From positions 13,208,062 through 13,272,061 of the forward strand of contig OW203731.1 in NCBI GenBank assembly GCA_934045075.1: DNA of 64,000 bases, written 5' to 3'. Source of the stretch: Yponomeuta sedellus. Lineage: Eukaryota > Arthropoda > Insecta > Lepidoptera > Yponomeutidae. Positions 22,313-33,562 of this stretch are shown in pieces (the stretch's first letter is position 1; each line of letters opens with the position of its first letter). Below the pieces are notes generated by a model. It was not told where the DNA came from and made no database searches. It saw only the letters and a program-made list of their open reading frames with translations. The translations under genes and the position numbers were made by a program.

Positions 22313-23184
22313 AGTTGTACGTATATCGAATTGTGAATTGCGGAGCCGCATTTAAGAAACACTTAAATGCATAGATAGGTAATTGTTTAATACAGTGATA
22401 TTAACTCAAACTATTTTTTTCCACTACAAAAATCAAATGTTTACTTAACTAACGTCAAAGCTTTTAGTTTCACAGTAATTAATTTATTAAAAGATTACGT
22501 AGAGAAGAGGAACATGAATTACATAATATAAAGTGACTGTACACCGCAAACCTTATAGAAATAACGCAAAACCTGAAAAACACTTACTGTGTGTATATCT
22601 AAGCAACTTCTAAGTCTCAATAAATTTATTTTATTACCAACACAATTTTAAAGTCTTTATTAATGCGTACTTGTTAGTACGCGAACGCTTCAATCTGCTT
22701 AGGCGCTAATGTTTCAACTTTTATAGTTATTTGTGCTTCGTTCTTGAGTGGGCATCCAATTACTTTCGGTTCCTTAATACCCAAAGGGTTATCTTATGAC
22801 ATTTAATTGATCCCGTCTTGCGTCCCTATTCTGGTCACTTTTGAGTGGATGTCACATTTACAAAACTGTTCCATCTGTACTTATTGTGTTCGTTGGTTTG
22901 AAAAAAGTAAATTGTAAGGCTTACCACAAATAAAGACGGCAGCGGCCCATATGTGATATAAATGTGATATAAATAACTGTAAAAGAAAAGGGATTCTTAC
23001 CACCATAATTAATTCATTAGAGTTCTCGATGTGGTATAATTTATGTTTCTTTTATGTCCATGTGCGGAGAAAACGCTTAGTATGAACGTTGTTTTGCCCT
23101 TGCAAAATCGATACGCATAAAAGTTAAATTGAAAAAATCTGAAACAAACCAATGAGCAAAAATGTTAAACTGATAATAGAAATA
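22313..23184. other. Unrecognised AT-rich DNA
   Basis: Nothing coding or repetitive was recognised in this stretch. Confidence 0.4.
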
Positions 23185-23380
23185 TACTATTTTTATTTTT
23201 AATGCACTAACCCGTGCTAAGGACAATTTTACGTACGTAATACAGAGAATAGTGTAAAGAGGTTCGAAATTTCACTGATGCCGGTGAGTCGCCCATTAGC
23301 TCAGTTGGATAGAGCGCTGGCACGGATAGCCAGAGGTCGCGGGTTTGAATCCCGGTATGGGTGGAATTTTTAGCCTCTAA
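23185..23380 (+). mobile_element. SINE-A
   Basis: The end sequence ttaatgcactaacccgtgct is joined directly to the 3' part of the body (cgtaatacagagaatagtgt). A full tRNA-like block (cccattagctcagttggata, B box GGTTTGAATCC) and a short tail follow. The body is internally deleted. Confidence 0.7.
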
Positions 23381-23888
23381 GGTTAGGTTAAGGTTTAGGT
23401 TTTTGATAATTGAACTTCTATGCAAACGCATGCTATTCAATCAAAGGTGACAGAGAAGCAAAGGCTATCTCCGTGGGAAACTTGACTTCCAGTTTGTGAT
23501 CTAAGAATATGACGTTAAATTATATAAATATGAGAATAGAAAAGTAAATATCTCAAAAGCTTGTAATGTTGTATAACTTTTAATAATAATAAAACTGGAA
23601 CGACTTTAACTGAAAATGAAGGAAATCTCAAAAATAGGTGAAAAAATTTTGAAAATGATAGACAGAAAAGAAATATAAAAAATGGTGTAAAGAGGTTTAT
23701 CGGCACCGTTACAAGCTTATACTTATTGGCTACCGGTTTTTCAGAATTGCACAAGTAAAATAGATACCAAGTATTATTTTGTCTAATTAGTTTCAAAGAA
23801 ATCTGAAAAGAGAGACTGACATTCAGTGTTTACTCAGTGAAATTGTAAAGATATAAACCGGGCAGTAAGAAAACAAACCTAATATATG

Positions 23889-23955
23889 ATAGCCAGAGGT
23901 CACGGGTTCGAATCCCGGCATGGGTGGAATTTTTAGCCTCTAAATAGGTTTTTTT
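23889..23955 (+). repeat. SINE-A 3' fragment
   Basis: Only the 3' half of the tRNA-like block (gatagccagaggtcacgggt) and the proximal tail ending aaataggttttttt remain. Confidence 0.65.
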
Positions 23956-24589
23956 AAGAAAACAAACCGTTAAATATTTTATCAAGAAATTAGCTGAAAA
24001 CTATTAAGACAAGTAACTCTACACTTTATCAACCTTTGAGCAATGAACAAACAACTGGCAAACAACTTACGATACAGAATACGGCCGTAAGCTCGAGTTC
24101 TCTCGTTTACTTTAATTTATCTTCCTTTGGTAGGTGTCTAATGACCTCACGCGTGTGGGCCAGGCATTTTTACAGTCTGTACAGTTGGCAGAGATAATAA
24201 GTAAATATTTGTCCATCGTGATGTGGAAATCCAAGGTTATTGTAAAGAAATTAAGGTTGCAACTCGCCAACCTTGACATTCGTAAACTCTACTTGCGTTT
24301 ATTTAGATGTTTTGTCCTTTCTCTCTGTGATGAAAGAGAAGAGAGAAACTTGGCTACAGCTACCGTCCCTAGCCATGAATAGAGATAAATGTAAAGCCCT
24401 TGTATCAGCCCTAGGCTCCACGGGGGAGTAAAGGGACCAGAGAAGAACAAGAGGATGTTTTATTCAAATAAATACAGAAGTGGTGTATCTGCCAAACTGC
24501 ATAACCGTTACACTACGCCTCTATGGCTCGTGTTCAGTACGCAAGTAGTTAACTTTTAATTTGTTTAGAACTACGCTACTCGTCACTCG

Positions 24590-24775
24590 CAACAAAAGAG
24601 ACTAAGAGGCAGATTTAGAAAATGTTGGTATGACTGTATTGAAGAAGACCTCAGAAAGATGGGCAAATACACGAACTGGAAGAGAGAATCAAAGGCCCGA
24701 GACACGTGAAGGAAGATTGTGGAGTAGGCCAAGAGCCACAAAGGGTTGTAGCGCCATAAGAAGAAGAAGAAGCAA
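24590..24775 (+). pseudogene. LINE ORF C-terminal fragment with (GAA)n tail
   Basis: The frame reads RLRGRFRKCWYDCIEEDLRK then MGKYTNWKRESKARDT, followed by stop codons within what was SHKGL. The RxRWxDxIExDLRxMG pattern is a common C-terminus of RTE-like LINE proteins. It ends in agaagaagaagaag, the element's 3' tail. It is 5'-truncated and inactive. Confidence 0.65.
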
Positions 24776-24830
24776 ACAGTCACTAATGTAACAGTCACAT
24801 GTTAACGATTCAGTAAACAGGTGAAATAGA

Positions 24831-25113
24831 TTATACTATTTTTATTTTTAATGCACTAACCCGTGCTAAGGAAAAATTTAAAACTGCCTAACTGCAAAGT
24901 AGGTAGTCGGGGCTGTAAGTGATGCAATTTGCTTAAGCCAGATGTCGCTGCCTGTACGTAATACAGAGAATAGTGTAAAGAGGTTCGAAATTTCACTGAT
25001 GCCGGTGAGTCGCCCATTGGCTCAATTGGTAGAGCGCTGGTACGGATAGCCAGAGGTTGCGGGTTCGAATCCTGGCATGGGTGAAAATGTTAGCCTCTAA
25101 ATAGGTTTTTAAA
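24831..25113 (+). mobile_element. SINE-A, full-length form with 12-bp target duplication
   Basis: Runs from the inverted tail end (ttatactatttttattttta) through the body (ctgcaaagtaggtagtcggg to gttcgaaatttcactgatgc) and the complete tRNA-like block to aaataggtttttaaa. Perfect 12-base duplications aggtgaaataga lie at 24819-24830 and 25114-25125, so the inverted start is part of the inserted unit. The tRNA-like block is near the 3' end, not at the 5' end as in ordinary SINEs. Confidence 0.85.
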
Positions 25114-25670
25114 AGGTGAAATAGAGTTAAGTCCATTTTTTTTGGTTTTTTAGACCAGCGCCACGTGCCGTTCTACCCCTATATTACTCGCACTGACCTG
25201 AGCGATTCCACTTCTCTGTCAAATTTCATCCTATAATTGCTGCTCCAAACGTTAGGATTCCAACAAAATTTCATGCGCATAGCTAGGCCACAGGTGCTCT
25301 GGGAGTTTTCCTGTTTACTCAATTAAACTGAAATTTATGCTAAAATTCCGTCGCGTTCGAAACAAAGTAAGTCAACCATACAATAAAAAGGTCATCTTTG
25401 AGATACAAGCTTGAGATATGTTACGCTTGTTAAGTGATTTATCTACGCACCACGCGACAAATATCTGTATAAAGTGTAATTGCGTTTACAAAATTACCTC
25501 AAAAATTGCTGTAAATTAAACGCAAAACTATGTTAACAACATTTAGTACACCGTGATAATTGTATAAACATATAAATCTGTGAAAAAGGTAATACAACAA
25601 AAGTTGTTTTTAAACACAAATTCAGAATTATGCATCTTTTTACTGTAACAATACGATACAACTATCAACC
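25114..25670. other. Unrecognised AT-rich DNA
   Basis: Begins with the right target duplication of the preceding SINE. No gene or repeat family was recognised. Confidence 0.4.
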
Positions 25671-26015
25671 CTTGTATATCCTTACTACTGAGGCACGGGT
25701 CTCTTCCTGCATCGCACCCATACTCCACCACAGGGGTCAACTCCGGGTTGGTTGAGGATTGTAAGACAGTGGCGTGCCTCGCAGTCAGAAGTTATTAAGC
25801 AGCCCATAAGGCCTCTGCCATGGCTTGACGACTATCGTTACATGACATCCAGCACCAACGGCTTAGAATGCCTTGCAAAGCACGGAAGCGCTCGGAAAAA
25901 ATGTCACTAGCTGTAGTCACAGGATGGTCATCCATCATGCACCAGATCGCTCCTGTTGTTATTTAACTCAAGTGATTGATTGCAATCAATCGGTTCGACT
26001 AGGCCACGAGCGCTT
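25671..26015 (-). mobile_element. 5S-SINE, near full length, antisense
   Basis: On the minus strand the head still shows GTTAAATAACAACAG and GATGGATGACCATCC at the 5S box A and box C positions, with the upstream CAATCACTTGA block. The body continues to the tail atatacaagggttgat. It is more mutated than the copy at 2537. Confidence 0.75.
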
Positions 26016-26559
26016 CGCGGATTCACGGTAACCAAGTACAGTGCAAATTCAACCCATACCAGTTGTGCACGCGTGAACTTTATTCAACTGATTATGCCTC
26101 GAAATAGTAAAGATCGATATCCTGACGACTGTACGTCTAGAAACTCTTTAAAAACCTCCTCAACCAACTAATTTACAAAATTAGTGGTACGGACATTTAA
26201 GAGTCTATCCGAATGCCCAATTAGAGGAGGCGCTAAAAGCAGTCACGTTCCAATCTCCGGTCATAATGTGTAAAACCAACAAGAATAAAAATAACGAAAG
26301 TAAAAAGAGTCGAGACGGCCGTGTCTCGTCTTGCGAGGTGTAACATAAACATCGCCCCAGCATTAAGACCCGGTGCTTTGGTTGTATTAATTTGTGTTTA
26401 AGTGTACTGAACAAGATAAATTAAAAAATCTGGACGGAGAGGACACGTTTAATGGTTTGTGGGTGTAAAAATGAGCGTATCGGCGGAGCGTATACTATTA
26501 TCGAGAATATACTTACAAATATAATACTTTGATTCTTTTTTTCTGTAGGCTATAAATTC
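26016..26559. other. Unrecognised DNA
   Basis: A short frame at 25980-26171 crosses the 5S-SINE edge and has no domain. Nothing else was supported. Confidence 0.35.
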
Positions 26560-26705
26560 CTACTGCAGGTCACAAGTCTTCTCTAAGAGAGAAAATATGG
26601 GCTTAATTACCAGGCATGCCCGGCGGGGATTGACAATTTCAAGTGCTGAGGTTTTTGAACACCTCATACACTCAGGTTTCCTCACAATGTTTTCCTTCTA
26701 CAAGC
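26560..26705 (-). repeat. Lepidopteran SINE relic, also at 50068 and 63562
   Basis: The strings cttctctaagagagaaaata and ctcaggtttcctcacaatgt match the dispersed family seen twice in the duplicated segments. The gaggaaacct end is read on the minus strand. Confidence 0.5.
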
Positions 26706-26887
26706 AATACTTTGATTATATGGTATTTTAATTTCCGGCTTTGTAAGTTAACACCACTAGCAAGCTATTTGTGAAGGAAGGCCAAATATCAAACCATTAA
26801 ACCATTAGCAAGGAATGGTGAAAAGTTCTCAGCTTCACATAGACACGGCGGTGCAATCAGAAAAAAATATGTGTGTTTAAGTGTACC

Positions 26888-27780
26888 TTTTTTTTTTCCC
26901 AGGAGAAACCCCAATTACGGGTACCACCGGCTCGGGGGAGCACAGTGGTTATGTCGGACTCCCCGCCCTGAAAAGGGCGGTATACCGACTAAAACTCCTG
27001 GGGTGTTCCTCCGCACCGCAAAGGACGGGGCCACGGGAACGCTTGCGCACACTTCCGCGACCCCGTCTGCGGGTGCCCTTTCGGGCACTCCTTCGGCGGC
27101 GCTTCTGCCCCGTCGGTGCTCGACGACGGGGCTAGAAAACGCCGCATCTCTTCGTTGGAGCGCATAGGGGCCAAGTGCGTATGATCTTGGCCCCCATACG
27201 CCCCAACGCGCCGCCCCCTCCATCCCATCGCAACACGGTCGATGAGACGGGGAGGGCGGCGCACCTCCTCGTTGAGGCGCGTGGGGGCCCAAGCGTCCCG
27301 GTCCCCACACGCCCCACACGTGAGGCCCGTCACGTCACCCACCAGCACTTCTCTGAAAGCAGAGAAGGCGGTGAGCGACCGCGCGGGCCCCCTCCGTGCC
27401 AGAAGGCACCCTCGGAACACGCAAGGGCGCCTTCCGGCCCGCCGTGATGGACGCGGAGAGTCCCCCGACCCTCCGCGTCCCGGCGGCCACTCTGGTCCAA
27501 CTGGTACGAGGCGCGCGCGCTTCCGCGCAGCGGCGCCCCCCCCAGTCGGTGCTTCATTCGGTTGGTCGCCTGGGTCCCGCTCCACAAAGTGAAACAGGGC
27601 CCACGCGACCCCTCCCGCCAGATTTTTCGCCGCTGACCAGCAAGATCCCATAAAGAGAAGTTACTGACCAGCGCCCAGGGTGCACCGGCCCTTGCCACTT
27701 ACCCTTCCTACTGGTTCAAGATGAATCAGTAGGAACGGAAGCGGAAAGGCACACGGGAAGGTAATCTGGCATCGCACCTC
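26888..27780 (-). mobile_element. GC-rich poly(A) retroposon, copy A (complete)
   Basis: This is an 893-bp GC-rich island in AT-rich DNA. On the minus strand it starts gaggtgcgatgccagattac and ends ggggtttctcctggg plus a run of A. It is bordered by 15-base repeats with one mismatch, gtgtttaagtgtacc (26873-26887) and gtgtataagtgtacc (27781-27795). It shares its 5' start with copy C and its 3' end with copies B and C. Several long open frames exist on both strands, as expected of high GC, and none carries a recognised enzyme motif. It is probably a non-autonomous LINE derivative mobilised in trans. Confidence 0.75.
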
Positions 27781-27819
27781 GTGTATAAGTGTACCTATGT
27801 CAACAAAATATTGCCAAAT

Positions 27820-28027
27820 TTAAGCGCTGACTGAATTATGTGAACGCCTCAGACACTCAGGTTTCCTCGCGACAAGTTCTTTCACTGTTACTGAATAGTA
27901 GCATTCTACAAATTCACAATTGACCGTAACTTAGAACGCAATACCATTAGTACCTGCATGCCTAGGATGTGAACCCATGATCTCCTGAACGTAATGCTAG
28001 AGTCCTACCGACCGTGCTTTAACCGCT
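27820..28027 (-). mobile_element. SINE-C type tRNA-derived SINE, antisense
   Basis: On the minus strand a tRNA-like head (ggttaaagcacggtcggtag, B box GGTTCACATCC) is followed by a body ending gcgaggaaacctgagtgtct. This is the tail shared by many Lepidopteran SINEs. Confidence 0.55.
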
Positions 28028-28443
28028 TTTTACCGTTCATACATTGAAACAGCGTGCAGTCGTGGATTGTTTGATTCACCTCTAAGGAAATTCACCTTAA
28101 TCGACGAAAGTTTGCCCGTCTCTTACACCTTCGATGTCAGCTTAATTTCGCCTCTCCTATTTAAAACATGAAGTGAAACGTTGAATGGTAATTACCAGGT
28201 TAGGAGTAATGGATAAGCTAAAATATGGAAAATATGTAAGAACCGCAACAAAGAGTCCAAAACGTTCCCTTTCGAATACCCGACAGTTACTAAATAATTT
28301 TTCGGACCACAAGCAAGGTAACGTTTGTTTGTTACACGTTATTGCACAGTAAAACTTAAATGACATAAAATGTGATAACAATTATTTTCACAAAATGATA
28401 AAATGAGAGATAGAGAACACTTTGTTGTACTTAAAGAAGTATT
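28028..28443. other. Unrecognised AT-rich DNA
   Basis: No supportable gene or repeat was seen. Confidence 0.4.
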
Positions 28444-28633
28444 ATCGGCTGTTACCTAATGGCAGTCGTTAAGCCATGTCAAAGGCCTTATGGGCGGCTT
28501 GATAACTTCTGACCGTAAGGCCTGCTACTGTCTTACAATCCGCCACCCACCCTCACTTGGCCCCCGTAGAGTATGGACTAACCTTCCTACGATGCAGAGA
28601 CCCGTACCCCAGCAGTGGGGACAAAGGGCATAT
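28444..28633 (+). repeat. 5S-SINE, 5'-truncated
   Basis: Starts in the body at cggctgttacctaatggcag and continues to cagtggggacaaagggcata. The 5S-like head is missing. Confidence 0.7.
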
Positions 28634-28699
28634 AAAATTTGGTTCACACAAAGGTAAATCTTATAAAATAAAAAAAAAATATTGGCCTTTTTGCATCTA

Positions 28700-28790
28700 C
28701 TTAATGAGATGATTTATACAGCGTCCAGTGGTATCTTCACTCACACACTAGATGGGTGAAGGGACCACTCCGACGCTGTAGTGCCTGGGA
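28700..28790. repeat. Dispersed repeat module, also at 8190-8290
   Basis: Shares actagatgggtgaagggacc and the preceding gatgattt...agcgtcc block with the copy near 8190. Confidence 0.5.
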
Positions 28791-28904
28791 CATGGTTTTA
28801 TAGATAGTTTTTAGGCTTGCCCAGCACCTATACCATCCTGACAGCTTAGTCGGCCTAGCCCACAGGAAAGACTAGTCAATACGTGCGGAGCCAACCAAGC
28901 CGCG

Positions 28905-29085
28905 GGAAGCGGTGGTAGCTCAGAGGGTAGAACCATGGACTGGCAAGCGAAAGCCCCTGGTTCGATCCCGAGTGCGGGCATGTACCAATGACTTGTTTAA
29001 TTTCAAAGCTACGTACATTTGCGAATTTGTAGTCGCAATACCACACGCTAACTGTGAAGGAAAACATCGTGAGGAAATCTTATAA
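28905..29085 (+). mobile_element. SINE-C, tRNA-derived
   Basis: The head has an A-box-like tagctcagagggtagaa and the B box GGTTCGATCCC. The body leads to gaaggaaaacatcgtgagga, the conserved 3' motif of Lepidopteran SINEs. Confidence 0.7.
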
Positions 29086-29309
29086 AGTAACTAGCTTACT
29101 CAGCAAACGTTGTTCTGCCGTATTAAATAGCTGACGACCTGTTTGTTACTCCTACTTTATACCCACTTTATTGCACACATATCATAAAGAAAGTACAAAA
29201 TTATAACATAAAAATGGCAAGTTTATTTCATTAGAAATTTATTGCAGCAAAACTTGATGTGGTAATACAATAGGTCTATGAACAGACCTACCAATTACAA
29301 AATAAATCA

Positions 29310-29575
29310 TAAATGCTGTGTGGTGTGTCGGCCTAGAGAATAGCACCAACCCAATTCTTCCCGCAGGTGTCGTGAAAGGCGACTAAGGGACACAAACCGG
29401 GGGGTGGGCAGCAGCGCCTCCTGCAGTACAATTCCTTCGAACTGCGATTCCCAACCCGCATGCCCAGCGTGGGGATTATGGGCAATACCCCTATGATAGC
29501 ACAACGTGGCGCTCTTTCGGGGAGGGCTCTATGTCCAGCAGCGGACTAGTATAGCCTGACGACGACGACGAAATC
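29310..29575 (+). mobile_element. SINE-like element sharing a LINE 3' end
   Basis: The body (gcctagagaatagcaccaac, ggcgactaagggacacaaac, cccgcatgcccagcgtgggg) is followed by the LINE-type end gggagggctctatgtccagc and tatagcctgacgacgacgac. Full copies recur at 36060 and 52357. The shared end with the LINE fragment at 6000 suggests mobilisation by that LINE. Confidence 0.65.
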
Positions 29576-29939
29576 ATAAGAATCGGCGAAGCCATTTCGG
29601 AAGTGTTTGATAACAAACACTCTAACACGAGATTTTCGTATAACCGCATACTTATAAATTCTTTCTTATAATGTCATTTGGTGACAACACTTTTCTTTTT
29701 CAATTTTCTTAAGATTAATCTCAAGTAGTAGTCTCTTCCATTTTGTTTCGAATGCCTACCATTAAATCTCTTGCACCATCTGTGGTTGACTGAGAGAAAA
29801 TGCTTATAGCATTAAGTCCGCCACATTGCCATTGTATTTTTTTTACTTATGTGCAATAAACGTATTAATAATAATAATAATTAATGCATTCAATCGAAAT
29901 AGTTCTGTTAATATGCTTGAAGAATTACAGTTAATACAA
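29576..29939. other. Unrecognised AT-rich DNA
   Basis: A short ataataataataat run lies near 29865. Nothing else was seen. Confidence 0.4.
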
Positions 29940-30060
29940 ATTATGCCCTACCCGAGGCCACGGCAATTGTAACGCTGCCGGAACGGGAAATAAGGTAACT
30001 TTTACGTTTAATATATAACTATGTATTAGTATCGCGAATCATTAAGAAATACATATTATA
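29940..30060 (+). repeat. Family D element
   Basis: The hairpin module ccgaggccacggcaattgta, then acgctgccggaacggg, is followed by the gtttaatatataactatgta and gagtatcgcgaatc phrase. Confidence 0.5.
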
Positions 30061-30419
30061 AAACAGTAGCATGTGAAGTGATACTTTGATAACGAATTGT
30101 AGGTAATATATTATAAATAGAACCGTGCAAAACATCTTGTACAAACAATACAGATGCGAGGATGAATATTGATCAAAAGCAAATGATAGCGACGGCTACA
30201 TAATTATAGTTTTGTGAAAGTATTTATGTTTTTATTTTGTCATAAATAAATAAATAAATCATAATAGTATTTTCTAAGGTTAACACGAGCACTAGACATA
30301 ATTAAAACTTTTTTTATACGGATTTTACTAGTTTAATAAACGAGTATGATTATGATATGATTTATGATTTTTATATTTATTTGATTTGATATTTATTTAT
30401 GATTTATTTAATTAAAACT

Positions 30420-30585
30420 GTTTTTATACGGATTTTACTCGTTTATTACATTTTTACAATTTTCCGACGTTTTGCCACTTTTTCAGGTGCCGTGGTCTCG
30501 GATGACTGAGGTGACAGGCGTCTTTTTGAAAGCATTATCTGTTAATTTACAACTGTAATTTTTGCCGAGGGTAATTTATAATAAT
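30420..30585 (-). repeat. Family D hairpin module, antisense
   Basis: The strings ttttccgacgttttgccact and ggtgccgtggtctcggatga are the reverse complement of 8575-8615 and continue in the same order (gaggtgacaggcgtcttttt). It is a second copy of the element at 8341-8660. Confidence 0.6.
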
Positions 30586-30819
30586 TTAAGGCTCAATGTT
30601 ACATTACGTTTAAATACTATGTTTTAATATTATTGTAGTGCCCTTACAGGGTGTCAGGTACCTACTTTTAGAATAACAAATACGAACTGTAATGACACAT
30701 GACAATGCAATAAATGAATATGAATATAAATTACTGTATTTCGTATATGCTTGCCACCAGTACGAATCCTATACTTGCTGGAGACACTTGAAAGAGAATA
30801 GGCTAGAACCAACAAGTAC
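30586..30819. other. Unrecognised AT-rich DNA
   Basis: Nothing supportable beyond low-complexity AT sequence. Confidence 0.35.
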
Positions 30820-31233
30820 TATTTTTATTTTATTAATGCACTAACCCGTGCTAAGGACAAATTTAAAAACCTATTTAGAGGCTAAAAATTTCACTCATGC
30901 CGGGATTCGAACCCGCAACCTCTGTCTATCCGTGCCAGCGCTCTTCCAATTGAGCCAATGGGCGACTCACGGCATCAGTGAAATTTCGAACCTCTTTACA
31001 CTAATCTCTGTATTACGTACAGGCAGCGACATCTGGCTTAAGCAAATTGCATCATTTACAGCCCCGACTACCTACTTTGCAGTTAGGTTGTACATCGGAA
31101 CGATATCACTAATGCTAGTGCATTGCATTGCATTGCATAGTGCCCATTGGCTCAATTGGAAGAGCGCTGGCACGGATAGCCAGAGGTTGCGGGTTCGAAT
31201 CCCGGCATGGGTGAAATTTTTAGCCTCCAAATA
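30820..31233. repeat. SINE-A inverted dimer
   Basis: A complete antisense copy (tail, tRNA-like block, body to about 31105) is followed by a cattg pentamer run and a sense tRNA-like block plus tail (31141-31233). The two tRNA-like blocks are in opposite orientations about 200 bp apart. This is the long-spacer version of the fold-back form. Confidence 0.75.
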
Positions 31234-31542
31234 GGTCAACAAGTAAAACGTCAATAAAAAAATATAAAAAGGCACTTTTTGTCGACCGACCTATCAACGT
31301 TTTTTTATTATTATTATACTTTTATAACAATTAAATTTTAATGATACAACTTTATGACATATTGTCTACCAGTCCACCGCAGGAGTTAGACGAAAAAGTT
31401 AAGAATTTTAAGTTTTTTTAACTTCTTTGATAGCTATTCCTACACTAGTCTATTTTTTTAAATTGGGTCTATTTCAATGCCAGACGGGAAAAAAGATATA
31501 TTACAGATTCCTATCATGTAGGTCTATTTCTTCGATATCGAT
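31234..31542. other. Unrecognised AT-rich DNA
   Basis: No gene or repeat could be supported. Confidence 0.35.
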
Positions 31543-31752
31543 ATCAACCTATCCCCACGACTGGGGCACGGGTCTCTTTCTGCATCGCAGGAAGGTTAAG
31601 CCACACTCCACCTCGGGGACGGGTTGGTGGACGATTGTAAGACAGTGGCGCGCCTTACTGTCAGAAGTTTTCGAGGCGCCTTTAAGGGCTCTGACATGGC
31701 GCAACGACTGCCATTACATGACAGCCGGCACCAACGGCTTAACTAGCGGTAG
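31543..31752 (-). repeat. 5S-SINE, 5'-truncated, antisense
   Basis: The antisense tail (tatccccacgactggggcac) and body to ccggcaccaacggcttaact are present. The 5S-like head is missing. Confidence 0.7.
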
Positions 31753-31958
31753 TAACGGGACGTATTCCGTCTATTTCTCGTGAATAAATAAATTATTATT
31801 ATTATTCATCAAAATCAGAGATACACAGCTATGGTACAGTAACATAAGATAAGAATATTCCTTATTGTACACCAGAGCACATAGTATAAAACATGTAAAG
31901 ATACAAAGTACAATTGGCGGCCTTATTGCTAAACGCAAATTCTTCCAGACAAGCTTAA

Positions 31959-32322
31959 GTATGTATGTATGTATGTATGTATGTATGTATGTATGTATGT
32001 ATGTATGTATGTATGTATGTATGTATGTATGTATGTATGTATGTATGTATGTATGTATGTATGTATGTATGTATGTATGTATGTATGTATGTATGTATGT
32101 ATGTATGTATGTATGTATGTATGTATGTATGTATGTATGTATGTATGTATGTATGTATGTATGTATGTATGTATGTATGTATGTATGTATGTATGTATGT
32201 ATGTATGTATGTATGTATGTATGTATGTATGTATGTATGTATGTATGTATGTATGTATGTATGTATGTATGTATGTATGTATGTATGTATGTATGTATGT
32301 ATGTATGTATGTATGTATGTAT
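31959..32322. repeat. (GTAT)n microsatellite of about 360 bp
   Basis: Near-perfect gtat units. The reading frames through it are tetranucleotide artefacts. Confidence 0.95.
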
Positions 32323-32378
32323 ATATGTAGAGGACATTTTTGACACAGGGTTACAGGACTAACACTTAGTTTGTTTTT

Positions 32379-32612
32379 GACGGCCTCGGTGGCGCAGCAG
32401 TTTGGCACGCTGTAAAACTGAATGTCTTGGGTTCGATCCCCGGCCAGGTCAAACTAGGAGCAAACTTTTCTAGTTTGCCTCGGGTCTTGGATGTCATCTA
32501 TGTATTTATAGTATTAAATCGAGTTAGCACCTGTAACACAAGTCATTTAGTTATACTTAGTATGGGGCTAACGAGATTTGTGTAATATGTCCATGAATAT
32601 TTATTATTTATT
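32379..32612 (+). mobile_element. SINE-B, tRNA-derived
   Basis: The head gcctcggtggcgcagcagtt, a shortened anticodon arm (ctgtaaaactgaatg), the B box GGTTCGATCCC and the common body to an attta-rich end. Confidence 0.75.
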
Positions 32613-33562
32613 ACTTAATAATGAATGCCTAATGTCTTTAATAGGCAGGGCCTGTTGTATGAGCATCAGTGTCTTATCCATATGAATATTATAAAAAAAT
32701 ACATTAGAGCTATTTATTTTTATTCACTAATTATCACGAAGTACCAAGAGATAAATGTTATCAATTTAACCTGTGACATGACATAGATAAAAGTGTGTTA
32801 TTAATTGTATGGAATCAGGCGTTACTTTGCGGAAATCCATAATAGCATTAAAATGAGAAAATTATTATATTATTTTTAATGCACTAACCCGTGCTAAGGA
32901 CGATTTAATGTAAAAATTAGTTTGCTAAATTCCGCCAGGCTCACAAGTGCAAGTGACTTGCACTTCTGAGTCTGAGGATGCCTCGTGTTAGAGGCGAAAT
33001 GCGTCGCGTATTTTCTCACACAAGTATTGGTGTCGGTGGTGGTGTGTTCGTGTCTTGCTTCTGCTTGAAAAGGTGGGAGGTAGGGCGGTGCATTAACTAA
33101 CCGCATGGTGCTTGTGGGATTTTTTGGTGCAATTTAGAATTTAGCAAAGTAATTTTCATATTTTAATGTGTTATTAATTCTAATAATATTCTAAAATTTC
33201 AATCATTCTGCAATTTAAGTATTTAAATTAAATTAGTGAAGGTCGCAGAAGGCGATCTTCACAAACACTACATCTACAATAAATATATATATATATATTG
33301 TAGATGGAACTCAAAACGTCCTCTGAGATAAGACGGGGAGTAGGGCTTATTTAGAATAGCGTACATTCTCACCACACTGGGTGGTGAGAATGTACGCAAT
33401 CCTGCGGAAACAGATGCTGAGTCACTTTGTTTGTTACACAACTGCGGCCCCCACGGACAGGCTCGGCCTAATGTGGGGACCACTGCTTAGCTGTGTAAGT
33501 CTTTAAAAAAACAATCGAATTGAACATCAATATAATAAAATACCCTAATTTTAAGGATAACG
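32613..33562. other. Unrecognised DNA with several palindromes
   Basis: A SINE-A end fragment (ttaatgcactaacccgtgct) lies at 32877-32900. A short palindrome aagtgcaag/cttgcactt lies at 32944-32964. An AT-centred palindrome (ctacaataaatat...ttgtag) lies at 33274-33304. A perfect 17-base-arm hairpin lies at 33359-33375 and 33381-33397 (gcgtacattctcaccac and complement). Confidence 0.5.

Noticed and set aside
24170..24440. Solo LTR related to the CsRn1 element
   Set aside because: It shares gtgatgtggaaatccaagg with the LTR start and has a ggggga run, but the remainder does not align with the 216-bp LTR.
24831..25113. SINE-A as a DNA-transposon MITE because its ends are inverted
   Set aside because: Target duplications are 12-13 bp and variable in sequence, as in retroposition, and many copies lack one end.
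26915..27698. Long overlapping frames up to 220 residues in the GC-rich retroposon (also 33674-34482 and 47905-48985)
   Set aside because: GC-rich DNA has few stop codons. Frames exist on both strands and are not kept consistently between copies A, B and C, and no domain is recognisable.
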